Of a stretch of 64,000 bases of DNA, positions 1 through 8,243 are shown piece after piece. Below the pieces are notes generated by a model that worked only from the letters and a program-made list of their open reading frames with translations, did no database searches and was not told where the DNA came from. Position numbers and translations under genes: made by a program. The stretch spans positions 177,533 to 241,532 of the forward strand of contig CAZWDO010000001.1 in assembly GCA_964632485.1 (NCBI GenBank), in the 5' to 3' direction. The stretch comes from CAZWDO01 sp964632485 [NCBI: uncultured bacterium] (GTDB lineage Bacteria > JAGOEH01). Positions within the stretch are counted from its first letter, which is position 1, and each line of letters opens with the position of its first letter.

Positions 1-270
1 ACGCTCGATAAACTGGAGTGCAGCCGGGATCCAGTCATAGAACTGGAGAGCAGTAACCGCGCCTATCTTATCGAAAAATCAATTGCATCACTTCCCCAAC
101 ACTATGCGCTGATTATCCGAATGTTCCATTTAGAGGAATTAAACTACCAGGAGATCGGGGAAATTTTGAAATTGCCAGCCGGAACCGTCAAGACTCATCT
201 GTTTCGAGCCAGAAAATTGCTTAAAAAAAACCTTGAAACCCAATACAAACCCGAGGAGATAACGGCATGA
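1..270 (+). CDS. ECF-type RNA polymerase sigma factor, C-terminal part (5' end outside window)
   Basis: The open frame enters from the left edge and ends with TGA after 89 visible residues. It contains a sigma region 4 helix-turn-helix: LPQHYALIIRMFHLEELNYQ precedes the recognition helix in EIGEILKLPAGTVKTHLFRA, the usual ECF layout that contacts the -35 element. Region 2 lies outside the window. The stop overlaps the start of the anti-sigma gene (ATGA), so the two are translationally coupled and probably form a sigma/anti-sigma pair sensing envelope stress or a membrane signal. The regulon cannot be told from the sequence. Confidence 0.9.
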   Translation, partial: TLDKLECSRDPVIELESSNRAYLIEKSIASLPQHYALIIRMFHLEELNYQEIGEILKLPAGTVKTHLFRARKLLKKNLETQYKPEEITA

Positions 271-767
271 CCCATTTAACCGATGATGAAATCCAAGATC
301 TCATTGATTATGGCCATCGGGCCAATTCCGTTAAACGATACCATCATCTTATGGTATGCCCAAGTTGTCATCAACGCTTTCAAAGTTATCAGACACTCAT
401 CCAGGAAATCGGCCAAATTCAGCGTGAGGGTCCTTCTGAAGGATTTGCCGACCGAACGCTCAGCCGGTTAGCCGCATCCATTTCATTAAAGCAAGCGCAG
501 CCACCCACTCTTGCGCGCTTACTGGAAAGGTTGTTTCCTGTTTTGTCATTTGTGATCGCTTGTATCAGCGCCACTATTATCATCCCCAATCTATGGACCG
601 CATTCCTTCCGGTTTGGAAAGTGATCCACTATTATGGTTTAAACTGGTTGGCTGAAAATAGTGTGTTCCTTCCGATTATCCTCAATTTAATTATTTTCGG
701 AAATCTTTCAACGATTCTTAAAAAACTTAAGAAAAATCGAATTCAAACCCGTAATTTTATATTTTGA
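267..767 (+). CDS. Zinc-binding membrane anti-sigma factor
   Basis: The 166-residue product has the ZAS motif H-x3-C-x2-C near residues 28-35 (HLMVCPSC) in a short cytoplasmic N-terminal domain. Two hydrophobic segments follow, at about residues 88-115 and 132-150, and the tail is basic. This is the arrangement of anti-sigma factors that hold an ECF sigma at the inner membrane until a signal releases it. The gene overlaps the upstream sigma gene by four bases, which supports the pairing. The signal is unknown, and a periplasmic sensor domain is essentially absent because the loop between the two membrane segments is short. Confidence 0.82.
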   Translation: MTHLTDDEIQDLIDYGHRANSVKRYHHLMVCPSCHQRFQSYQTLIQEIGQIQREGPSEGFADRTLSRLAASISLKQAQPPTLARLLERLFPVLSFVIACISATIIIPNLWTAFLPVWKVIHYYGLNWLAENSVFLPIILNLIIFGNLSTILKKLKKNRIQTRNFIF

Positions 768-872
768 TAAGAGGCTATTAATTTATTGTTTCATAAACCG
801 CTCTGATTATCCATTAGCGGGTCATTCCGACTGGCGCAGAAATGCCGAGGCCGTTGATTTTATCGACTAACT

Positions 873-2285
873 CTATTTAAGTCCTAAATTTAAAATAGCA
901 TACAACCATTGAGGGTGATAGATTCCCAGAATAAAAGAGAGCCCGAAAAGAGCGATAATCGGCAGATAGCTCCACCCGGAAAGTTTATATTTTACCGGGG
1001 GATTACTGGCGGGAGCGAAGGCCATCTGAAACCAGGCGCGTCCCATTCCAAACAAAATCACCAACAGAAACCCGGCAAACAATACAACCAACCAGGGATG
1101 CTGATTGGCGATTAAAATTTTAAACAACATCCATTCACTGATAAAGCTTCCAAATAAAGGAAATCCCGAAATGCTTACAAAACCGATCAACCACAAACCG
1201 CCTAATTTAGGAAAAAAAGTCAGAAGAGAACCTACCTGGTCAATCTGTTTATTTTTATAGGCGTTAAGAATCAGCCCGGCGCATAGAAAAAGTCCGCCTT
1301 TTGTAAATGAATGAGTCATCACATGCAGCAAGCCCGGGTAAACACCCGGTTCCCCCATACTGAAGGCGATGGCAATAATTCCCATATTTTCAATGGAAGA
1401 GTAGGCCAGCATCCGTTTATAGTTTCGGGTTTTAATCATAAATACGCTACTGATGAAAAGCGAAAGAAAACCCATAATCAACAAGAGATTTTGTCCATAG
1501 GAAAGAATCTGATTAGCGTCAAGCAACGGGAAAAGGCGCAGGATTCCCAATAAAGCCGTATTGAGTAAGACGCCGGAAAGCAATGCTGATACAGGAGCCG
1601 GGGCTTCCGAATGGGCATCGGGCAGCCAGAAATGCACTGGCGCCAGCCCCATTTTAGTGCCAAAGCCCACCAACATGAACACAAAAGCCAGTTTGAGCCA
1701 CAAAATGGAAAAAGGACTGGCAGTCTGATAGATATCAATAAAAAAAAGCGATTCCAAATCAGGATTGGCGGCCAGAAGCAGGTTGATGCCCACAAACGAC
1801 AAACCGATGCCAATCGAACAAATAAAAATATATTTCCAGGTGGCTTCCAGCGCTGTTTTGGATCGCTCATACATAATCAACAAGGCGCTGGCAAGCGTGG
1901 TCAGTTCGATGAACACCCAGAGCAGGGCTAAATGCTGACTGAGCAGCGCCCCATCCATTGCCATAACAAAAAGCATCAACGCATGGATATAACCGGTTTG
2001 GCGGAGGGGGTGGGATATGCGTAACAATGCCAACATCTGGGGTGTAACCACTGTGATTAAAATTGATAAAATCATATAAAAGACAATATTAAGCGTATCA
2101 AAAGCGAAATATTGACTTAAAAACGGAAAACTGATCCAGGAAAATGTAATTTTAGCCAGTTGGCAGATCATCACTCCAAGATGTAATACGATATCTGTAA
2201 TCCAAAGGATACGATTAAGACGGGATGAACGGAATCCCCAAAGCAGAGGGGTGACAATCAATGGAAATAGTAATAATACCAACAT
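873..2285 (-). CDS. hyfF: HyfF/NuoN-like proton-translocating membrane subunit
   Basis: The 470-residue protein is polytopic and belongs to the Mrp-antiporter-like family of complex I and group 4 hydrogenase subunits. The conserved half-channel residues are visible: a membrane glutamate in LLWVFIELTTL and a lysine in GFGTKMGLAP, followed by the HFWLPDAHSEAPAPVSALLS signature. It is the last gene of the six-gene operon and starts one base after the HyfE-like stop. Its likely role is proton or sodium translocation in the membrane arm. No intrinsic terminator is evident in the 105 bases after it. Confidence 0.88.
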   Translation of the reverse strand: MLVLLLFPLIVTPLLWGFRSSRLNRILWITDIVLHLGVMICQLAKITFSWISFPFLSQYFAFDTLNIVFYMILSILITVVTPQMLALLRISHPLRQTGYIHALMLFVMAMDGALLSQHLALLWVFIELTTLASALLIMYERSKTALEATWKYIFICSIGIGLSFVGINLLLAANPDLESLFFIDIYQTASPFSILWLKLAFVFMLVGFGTKMGLAPVHFWLPDAHSEAPAPVSALLSGVLLNTALLGILRLFPLLDANQILSYGQNLLLIMGFLSLFISSVFMIKTRNYKRMLAYSSIENMGIIAIAFSMGEPGVYPGLLHVMTHSFTKGGLFLCAGLILNAYKNKQIDQVGSLLTFFPKLGGLWLIGFVSISGFPLFGSFISEWMLFKILIANQHPWLVVLFAGFLLVILFGMGRAWFQMAFAPASNPPVKYKLSGWSYLPIIALFGLSFILGIYHPQWLYAILNLGLK

Positions 2286-2286
2286 A

Positions 2287-2922
2287 TCAATCCCTTAAAG
2301 TCGAAAGATTATCCACATCCTGGTCATCAAACGTCGATTTGATACGGCTGATAAACACACCGGCCAGAAGTACTCCGATAAAAATATCCAAAGATATCCC
2401 CAGAGCCACAATGACGGGCATTTCGCGCGCCAGAGAAAGTGAAAGCAAAAATATACCGTTCTCCATCACCATATAACCCATAATATGAGTAATCAATTTT
2501 TTACGGGTCACAATCAATAACAACCCCGTCATAATCATGGAAAAAGAAACCCCAAACGCTACCGGATTAACGCCCGAGGTGAAATGGGTGGAACCGAATG
2601 CCAGGGTAAATCCCAGGATAAAAATAACACTGACAGCAAAGAGCGAATAGAAAGTGGAAATATCGGGTTCGATTTCACGCTTAATCCCGTTTTCCTTCAC
2701 CGTCTTATTCAGAAACCAGGGAATAAGAATCGCTTTAAAAAGGAGGGTTTCAACGGCGGCAAACAGGAACGCTGTAATATTCAATCCCGATATATTATTC
2801 AAAGCAAATCCGAAAAGTAGTATCCCTTGCAGCACCAGTACCCGAATATACGCCCCGACCATCCCGGCAACCGCCAAATAGAGTAATGTAATACCCATCA
2901 ATACTGGCAGCAGATCGCTCAT
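2287..2922 (-). CDS. hyfE: HyfE-like (NuoK-like) membrane subunit
   Basis: The 211-residue product is almost entirely hydrophobic, with six or so membrane helices. It matches hydrogenase-4 component E in length and character, including an acidic residue in a membrane helix (MVMENGIFLLSLSL), as in NuoK. Its start overlaps the HyfC-like stop by one base (TGATG), indicating translational coupling. It is expected to sit between the HyfC-like and antiporter-like subunits of the membrane arm. Confidence 0.85.
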   Translation of the reverse strand: MSDLLPVLMGITLLYLAVAGMVGAYIRVLVLQGILLFGFALNNISGLNITAFLFAAVETLLFKAILIPWFLNKTVKENGIKREIEPDISTFYSLFAVSVIFILGFTLAFGSTHFTSGVNPVAFGVSFSMIMTGLLLIVTRKKLITHIMGYMVMENGIFLLSLSLAREMPVIVALGISLDIFIGVLLAGVFISRIKSTFDDQDVDNLSTLRD

Positions 2923-3842
2923 CAGACAATTCCTCCCTGATAAATGATTAGCATAGCCAAAACGATTAAAGCAAAAGAAAACATCATTAATACAAATTCA
3001 GGGATCAGTTTTAAGCGGATACGGGCCATTAACGATTCGATCAAACCAATCAAAGTCGCTTCCATAAACAAAAAGCTTATAAAAAGAATCAAATTCAGAA
3101 CTAATCCCAATTCCAGAGGAATTAAAAAATTAGCGATGAGAATACCGGGCATCAGCATTTTCAAGCCCGCAGCATATTGCAACAGAGCAAGATCGGGTCC
3201 GCTATTGTCCAAAATCATCACTTCATGAATCATAGTAAGTTCCAAATGTGTATTCGGATCATCCACCGGCACCCGGCAGCCCTCAACAATCATCATAATA
3301 AAAAGAGCTAAAACAATCAATATATTAACGGCCAAAACCCATTGAGTTTTAATATCCAGCAGCATCACCACCTGTTGAAATGAACGGAAACCTGAGACAT
3401 ACGCCACCGAAGCGATAATGATAAAAAATGCCGGCTCGATCAGAGCGGTATAAGACGCCTCGCGGCTGGCGCCCATCCCCTCGAAACTACTACCGGTATC
3501 AAGCGCCATTAAAATTTGAAAATATTTAGCTAAACTATAGAGATAGGCAAATACCAGAAAATCGCCATCAAAACTTATCAACGTTGATTTATTGACCATC
3601 GGCAAAACCAGTACCCCCGTCATTAGCGCCGCAGCGATCAATACCGGACTAATTTGAAAAATCCAACTGGCAGAATGGCTGATCACCCGCTCCTTATGCA
3701 AAAGCTTTATAAAATCCCACCATGGCTGCAAAAAAGGCACTCCGACCCTGCCAGACCACATAGCCTTAACCCGGTGGATCCATCCCAAAAAAAGAAACGG
3801 GAAAAATAAAATAATTATTATATTGAAAACAATTGGCAGCAT
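2922..3842 (-). CDS. hyfC: HyfC/HycD/NuoH-like membrane subunit
   Basis: This is a polytopic protein of about 306 residues from the ATG at 3842, which has TGGAG eight bases upstream and follows the previous stop by one base. A longer TTG-initiated frame reaches 3869 but lacks a good ribosome site. The segments LGWIHRVKAMWSGRVGVPFLQP and EGMGASREASYTALIEPAFF are typical of the NuoH/HycD family that anchors the hydrophilic arm and carries acidic residues toward the quinone-like cavity. EGCRVPVDDPNTHLELTM is the third family block. It is part of the Ehr-type operon. Confidence 0.9.
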   Translation of the reverse strand: MLPIVFNIIIILFFPFLFLGWIHRVKAMWSGRVGVPFLQPWWDFIKLLHKERVISHSASWIFQISPVLIAAALMTGVLVLPMVNKSTLISFDGDFLVFAYLYSLAKYFQILMALDTGSSFEGMGASREASYTALIEPAFFIIIASVAYVSGFRSFQQVVMLLDIKTQWVLAVNILIVLALFIMMIVEGCRVPVDDPNTHLELTMIHEVMILDNSGPDLALLQYAAGLKMLMPGILIANFLIPLELGLVLNLILFISFLFMEATLIGLIESLMARIRLKLIPEFVLMMFSFALIVLAMLIIYQGGIV

Positions 3843-3843
3843 T

Positions 3844-5832
3844 CTAAAAACTCCAGAGTGTCCAGACAATGACGATCAGCAAAAAAACTAAACCATAGAC
3901 GATATAATGTTGCGTGTTACCAGCCTGAATTCCTGAAAACCGACCCAAAAATCTTTGAATTGCATTTAACAACGGAATAATAATCCCGGTTTCAAGCCAA
4001 TCTTTAGATTGCCATTCAAAACTGGCAGACGAAGGAAAAAGATCTCGGACTTCAAACAATTCCGCGGATTGTTGAACAGTCGGACTTGTCAGCGTGGCCA
4101 TTGGCTCCACAAAACTAAATCCCGTATATTGAAGACGGGGCGAAAGCTGACCATAACCGCAATCCCAGGTAGGTTGGCGTTCAGGCGGTTTTTTCCGAGT
4201 AAAAATAAACCGTAAGAAAAAAAACGCGAGTCCGAAACTCAAAATAGCGACTGAGATCCACGTCAAGCGATCAACCCAGAGAGGGTAGAGGTTGGCGATT
4301 GTTTTCCCAGCGGTGGAAAAACCGAGTTGTTCCACTACCGGAAGAATAAAAGGCAAAATCAAACGCGGGAAAAAACCAAAAACAACAATAGCCATTGCCA
4401 AAAGCAATTGTGGCCAGTATTCCCGCCACCCGCTTTCAGAACACGGACTTAGAGAAGGAGTCCGCTTTAAACCCAAAAATTGGATCGAAAACAGTTTACT
4501 GAAAGCGATCAGCGCCAAAGATCCAACTACCGCCAAAATGGTCAGCGAAAAAAGTGTGATAATTGTAATCACGACTGATTCAGAGGCGAATTGATGCAAC
4601 ATCGCCGAATAAATAAAAAATTCTCCAACAAAACCATTCAGGGGCGGCAAGGCGCATATCGCCAAACAACCGATCAGGAATAATCCTCCGGCGCGAGGAA
4701 GCTCATGGATCAATCCACCCAAACGTTCAATATTTCGGGTATGGGTTTTTTGGTACACGACTCCACTCATATAAAACAACAAAGATTTAAACAACGCGTG
4801 ATTGAAGGTATGAAACAAAGCCCCGGTAAAGCTTAAAAAAACGACCACTTCATTGCCATAAGAGTAAGCAATCATGCCCATGCCGATGGCGATCGCCAGG
4901 ATTCCCATATTTTCGATACTGGAAAAAGCTAATAGGCGTTTATTATCTTTTTGTAAAATGGCTTGCATGATCCCATAAAGGGCGCTGATCATCCCGATGG
5001 TCAAAACTCCGAAACCAAGAGAAGGCGCCAAATATTCCGATAAATCGATAACACGCAGGATTCCATAAATCCCCGTTTTGATCATCAATCCCGACATGAT
5101 GCCGGAAACAGGAGCAATCGCCGCCGGGTGCGCGCGCGGCAACCAGGTGTGAAATGGGGTGAAACCGCATTTAAATGCAAACCCGATAAAAGCGAGTATA
5201 AAAAAAATGGGAAATAAGGTTGGATACGCGCTAAAATAGGAACGCCAGTCAGAAAAACTATAACTACCACATTGCGAAATGATCCAGATAAAAGCGGCTA
5301 ACAGGAATAAACCTCCCAAATGCATGGCCACCAGATAATAAAGCCCGGCTTGCCGCGTTTCGTTTTCATGATATTCCAGAATGACCAATGCAAGGGAAAA
5401 AAGCGCCATTAGTTCCCAGAAGACAAGAAAAACCAATCCATGTTGGCAAAGAGTTAGCATAACCATGGAAAGAATGAGCCAGGGAAAAAAGAAAAGATAG
5501 CCGCGAATAATAAACGGTTTGGATTGATATGATTTAAGGTAGATGCCGGCGAAGGCATATCCGGGCAGGCTCACTGCGGCGAAAAGAAACGAAAAAAAAG
5601 CCGATAGGGGGTCCATCACAAAATCGACCGTTCCGAAGGGCGCCGCCAGATTCAAAACGCCGGCCATCGTCCCCGAGAAAAACAAAACCGAAACTGAACG
5701 GGCGATCACGACCGAGGAACCAAGTAGTAGCCAAAAGCCGCCCCATAGAAAGCGGAAGCGATAATTAGACAAAAACGCCGCAGTTGAAGCCAGAGTCCAG
5801 CTCCCGACCAGAATCGCCAGCATGCTCAACAT
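3844..5832 (-). CDS. hyfB: HyfB/NuoL-like proton-translocating membrane subunit
   Basis: This large antiporter-like protein is about 662 residues from the ATG at 5832; a TTG five codons upstream is possible. Key residues are a glutamate in FLVFWELMALFSL and a lysine in GFAFKCGFTPFHTWLPRAHP, matching the conserved channel residues of NuoL/HyfB. The C-terminal region includes a cytoplasmic stretch with QPTWDCGYGQLSPRLQYTGF, a feature of HyfB-type proteins. The start overlaps the stop of the small-subunit gene by a few bases. Confidence 0.9.
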   Translation of the reverse strand: MLSMLAILVGSWTLASTAAFLSNYRFRFLWGGFWLLLGSSVVIARSVSVLFFSGTMAGVLNLAAPFGTVDFVMDPLSAFFSFLFAAVSLPGYAFAGIYLKSYQSKPFIIRGYLFFFPWLILSMVMLTLCQHGLVFLVFWELMALFSLALVILEYHENETRQAGLYYLVAMHLGGLFLLAAFIWIISQCGSYSFSDWRSYFSAYPTLFPIFFILAFIGFAFKCGFTPFHTWLPRAHPAAIAPVSGIMSGLMIKTGIYGILRVIDLSEYLAPSLGFGVLTIGMISALYGIMQAILQKDNKRLLAFSSIENMGILAIAIGMGMIAYSYGNEVVVFLSFTGALFHTFNHALFKSLLFYMSGVVYQKTHTRNIERLGGLIHELPRAGGLFLIGCLAICALPPLNGFVGEFFIYSAMLHQFASESVVITIITLFSLTILAVVGSLALIAFSKLFSIQFLGLKRTPSLSPCSESGWREYWPQLLLAMAIVVFGFFPRLILPFILPVVEQLGFSTAGKTIANLYPLWVDRLTWISVAILSFGLAFFFLRFIFTRKKPPERQPTWDCGYGQLSPRLQYTGFSFVEPMATLTSPTVQQSAELFEVRDLFPSSASFEWQSKDWLETGIIIPLLNAIQRFLGRFSGIQAGNTQHYIVYGLVFLLIVIVWTLWSF

Positions 5833-6590
5833 TTGGCGCCCAGCCAATCCAAAATTCCATTAATAACCGTCAATGGATGCGGTGGGCAGCCGGGAATATA
5901 AAGCGCCGGGGTATGCTCGTTCAGGAATGAACGTTCGAGCGCGGGAGAAGAGGAGAAAACGCCGCCACTAATAGCGCAGCTCCCCAACAGAATAAGCATT
6001 TTCGGAGATGGAATGGCTTCCCAGGTTCCCAGCAAGGCAGGCGCCATATTAGCGCTGATGGGACCGGAAAGAATCAAACCATCGGCATGGCGGGGCGAAG
6101 CGACGACCTCCACGCCGTAGCGGTGCATATCAAAATTTGGATTGCCGCAGGCATTCAGCTCCATCTCACAGCCATTGCATCCGGCCGCTGAAACGGAACG
6201 TAGTTTTAAAGACCGCTTAAATATCTTAAATATATCGGCCAACGGATCAAATGCGCGGCGGCGATAATTCGTTTCATCCATTGTCGGATCCACGATCAAC
6301 TTTGCGCGGGACGACGCCGACAGATAGTGGCTGTTGGAAAAACGGAAATCGGGACGGTTGAGACAACGGACACAGGCCCCGCAGAAGACACAGCGGCCCA
6401 AGTCCATAGCGGGAGAATCGCCGGAAAAAGCCCCGCTAGGGCAGACCGATCGGCATCGACTAAGTTCATCGGGCGCCATTTCCGCCGGAATGAGCGGTAA
6501 ACCGCGAAAAGACTCGTTGACCCGCGCCGCGCGGGGATTGGGTACGGCCTGATATCCATGCTTCCAGCGCGCTTTCAATAAATCCCACAT
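5826..6590 (-). CDS. Small subunit: ferredoxin domain fused to NuoB/HycG-like domain
   Basis: I start the protein at the ATG at 6590 (254 residues) because AGGAG lies nine bases upstream; a longer frame to 6620 overlaps the previous gene. Residues 46-76 form a reduced ferredoxin: C46-x3-C50-P plus C67-x2-C70-x2-C73-x2-C76, enough for one [4Fe-4S] cluster while the second looks incomplete. Residues 130-254 are NuoB/HycG-like, with C138-x2-C141 (GCNGCEMEL), C205 (LLGSCAISGG) and C235 (PGCPPHP), the four ligands of the proximal N2-type cluster. The domains correspond to HycF plus HycG in one chain. The electron-transfer site is therefore intact even though the large subunit has lost NiFe ligands. 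Confidence 0.88.
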   Translation of the reverse strand: MWDLLKARWKHGYQAVPNPRAARVNESFRGLPLIPAEMAPDELSRCRSVCPSGAFSGDSPAMDLGRCVFCGACVRCLNRPDFRFSNSHYLSASSRAKLIVDPTMDETNYRRRAFDPLADIFKIFKRSLKLRSVSAAGCNGCEMELNACGNPNFDMHRYGVEVVASPRHADGLILSGPISANMAPALLGTWEAIPSPKMLILLGSCAISGGVFSSSPALERSFLNEHTPALYIPGCPPHPLTVINGILDWLGAKC

Positions 6591-6601
6591 AATCGTCGCT
6601 C

Positions 6602-8098
6602 CTACAAATCGAAACCGCAATAAGACAGATTAAAACTTTTATTACACAAGGGGAAATCGGAAATACCATTTGCGCGAACCGACATGGCCAACGCATTCCA
6701 ATTATGAAAAGAGGGATCGATAATTTTGTAACAAATCACCTGTCCCGTTTCATCTGTGATAACCGCATGGAGAATCTCGCCGCGCCACCCTTCAACCAGG
6801 GATAAAGTAAGCGAATCGGCGGCGGGTAATGGAATATCCTGAACAAGCGGATTCACGGGCGGTATATGGTTTAAAATATCTAATATCCAATGAATAGAAT
6901 CACTGATTTCCAAATATCGCAACCAGGCCCGGGCATAAACATCCCCCGAGTCCAAAACCCGCATAGGGATCGGAAACTCGGTATAACAACCCGAAGGATG
7001 GTTATTGCGCGCATCGCGTTTAAGATTGCTGGAACGGGCCGCCATACCCACCAGACCCAAAGACAAAGCAGTCTCTTCCGTCACCACCCCTGTCTGTTCC
7101 AAACGGGAAAGCGTTCCGGAATTATTAAACATAGTAGCAGCGACCTGCCGGACTTGTATCCAAATATCGGTTAAATTATTTTTGATCAGTTCTTTTTCAG
7201 TTTCATCAATCCCGAAGAGAACGCCACCCGGACGGATCCACCCCCGGCCAAAGCGACTGCCGCAAATCGCCAGACTGGTATTAATCACGCGGGTACGCTG
7301 AACGCCGAACATGGAACTCCCCGGCAAATAGGCAATATCATTGGCAATCGCGGCCAGATCACCCAAATGAACGCCAATACGTTCCAGCTCCAGCGCGATG
7401 CCGCGAATAAACTGGATCGAGGAATTAAGCTTATACCCCGCCAGCGTTTCCACAGCCTGGGCATAAGCGGTAGCATGCCCGATAACGGTATCCCCTACAA
7501 TCGATTCGGCCAGAACCGCTTTGTCGCGAATATCCCCCTTAAGGAAAAGTGTTTGCGCCTGGCGATGTTGATAACCCAACTGGATTTCAAGATGGCGGAC
7601 CTGTTCCCCCGCGCAGCAAAAACGGAAATGCCCGGGCTCGATCACACCGGCATGCACCGGCCCAACACCGACTTCATGGATCGCTTCGCCTTCAATATGA
7701 AAAAAAGGATAATTGGCCATTGTTTGCGAACTATCATAGCGATTATGCGAATAGCGGACCGGTTTCAACCAGGGATGCCCATCCGGCACGATACCCCAAT
7801 CCTCATACAATTCGCGTTCAAAAAGATGAAATTCCGGAATTTGGCAAGTCAGGGACGGATAATGACGGTCATCTAACTGATTTAAAAAGAATGAAGCCAC
7901 GGCCAGTTTCCCGCGTTCATCATTCGATAACGCTACATAGACGCTCAATCCCCCATTGTCAGGATGGGCCCAGACGGCTAAAAGGCGGGGATATGAGGTA
8001 AAGCATGCGCGTACCTGTTGATGGAGGGTTTTAAAGGGAAAAACGGGAATTTCAGCGCGTTTGACGCGACGCGCATTTCGGGTTACACACCATTCCAT
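6602..8098 (-). CDS. NiFe hydrogenase-like large subunit without NiFe ligands (Ehr-type, NuoC-NuoD fusion)
   Basis: The 498-residue product resembles HycE/HyfG. A NuoC-like N-terminal domain (FERELYEDWGIVPDGHPWLKP, about residues 93-113) is followed by a NuoD/hydrogenase large-subunit domain. Functional group 4 hydrogenases have C-x2-C in each half (RxCGxC and DPCxxC). Here the first motif reads ESIVGDTVIGH, with V201 and T204 at the cysteine places, and the C-terminus reads SFNLSYCGFDL, so DPCxxC is gone. This matches the energy-converting hydrogenase-related (Ehr) complexes, which keep the complex-I-like build but lack the NiFe site. It is the first gene of the operon; AAGGA lies seven bases before the ATG. 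Confidence 0.87.
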   Translation of the reverse strand: MEWCVTRNARRVKRAEIPVFPFKTLHQQVRACFTSYPRLLAVWAHPDNGGLSVYVALSNDERGKLAVASFFLNQLDDRHYPSLTCQIPEFHLFERELYEDWGIVPDGHPWLKPVRYSHNRYDSSQTMANYPFFHIEGEAIHEVGVGPVHAGVIEPGHFRFCCAGEQVRHLEIQLGYQHRQAQTLFLKGDIRDKAVLAESIVGDTVIGHATAYAQAVETLAGYKLNSSIQFIRGIALELERIGVHLGDLAAIANDIAYLPGSSMFGVQRTRVINTSLAICGSRFGRGWIRPGGVLFGIDETEKELIKNNLTDIWIQVRQVAATMFNNSGTLSRLEQTGVVTEETALSLGLVGMAARSSNLKRDARNNHPSGCYTEFPIPMRVLDSGDVYARAWLRYLEISDSIHWILDILNHIPPVNPLVQDIPLPAADSLTLSLVEGWRGEILHAVITDETGQVICYKIIDPSFHNWNALAMSVRANGISDFPLCNKSFNLSYCGFDL

Positions 8099-8108
8099 GG
8101 GTTCATCC

Positions 8109-8146
8109 TTGTAGAATTGCGAGCAAATATATGAAAAATTCTACAA
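8109..8146. promoter_or_regulatory. Perfect inverted repeat, candidate operator of the Ehr operon
   Basis: TTGTAGAATT (8109-8118) and AATTCTACAA (8137-8146) are exact reverse complements separated by 18 bases. One arm lies just after the -35 box and the other near the expected transcription start, so the dyad brackets the -10 box. Only one arm would be transcribed, which argues for a protein-binding site rather than an RNA hairpin. The regulator is unknown. Confidence 0.6.
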
Positions 8147-8154
8147 TTTGTCAA
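8126..8154 (-). promoter_or_regulatory. Sigma70-type promoter of the Ehr operon
   Basis: On the minus strand TTGACA (8154-8149) is followed by a 17-base spacer and TATATT (8131-8126), about 28 bases before the ATG of the large-subunit gene. The expected start is near 8119. The -10 box lies inside the inverted repeat at 8109-8146. Confidence 0.75.
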
Positions 8155-8243
8155 GAGGATTACTCCCTTAATAATGGAGATTTATTTATTTTTTGACTAA
8201 ATATTCAATTTACAAATCCACTGAAGGGTGGGGAAAAATGCTA

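Noticed and set aside
768-872. CCGCT...AGCGG inverted repeat between the anti-sigma gene and hyfF as a terminator
   Set aside because: Five-base stem, 13-base loop and no T run on either strand.
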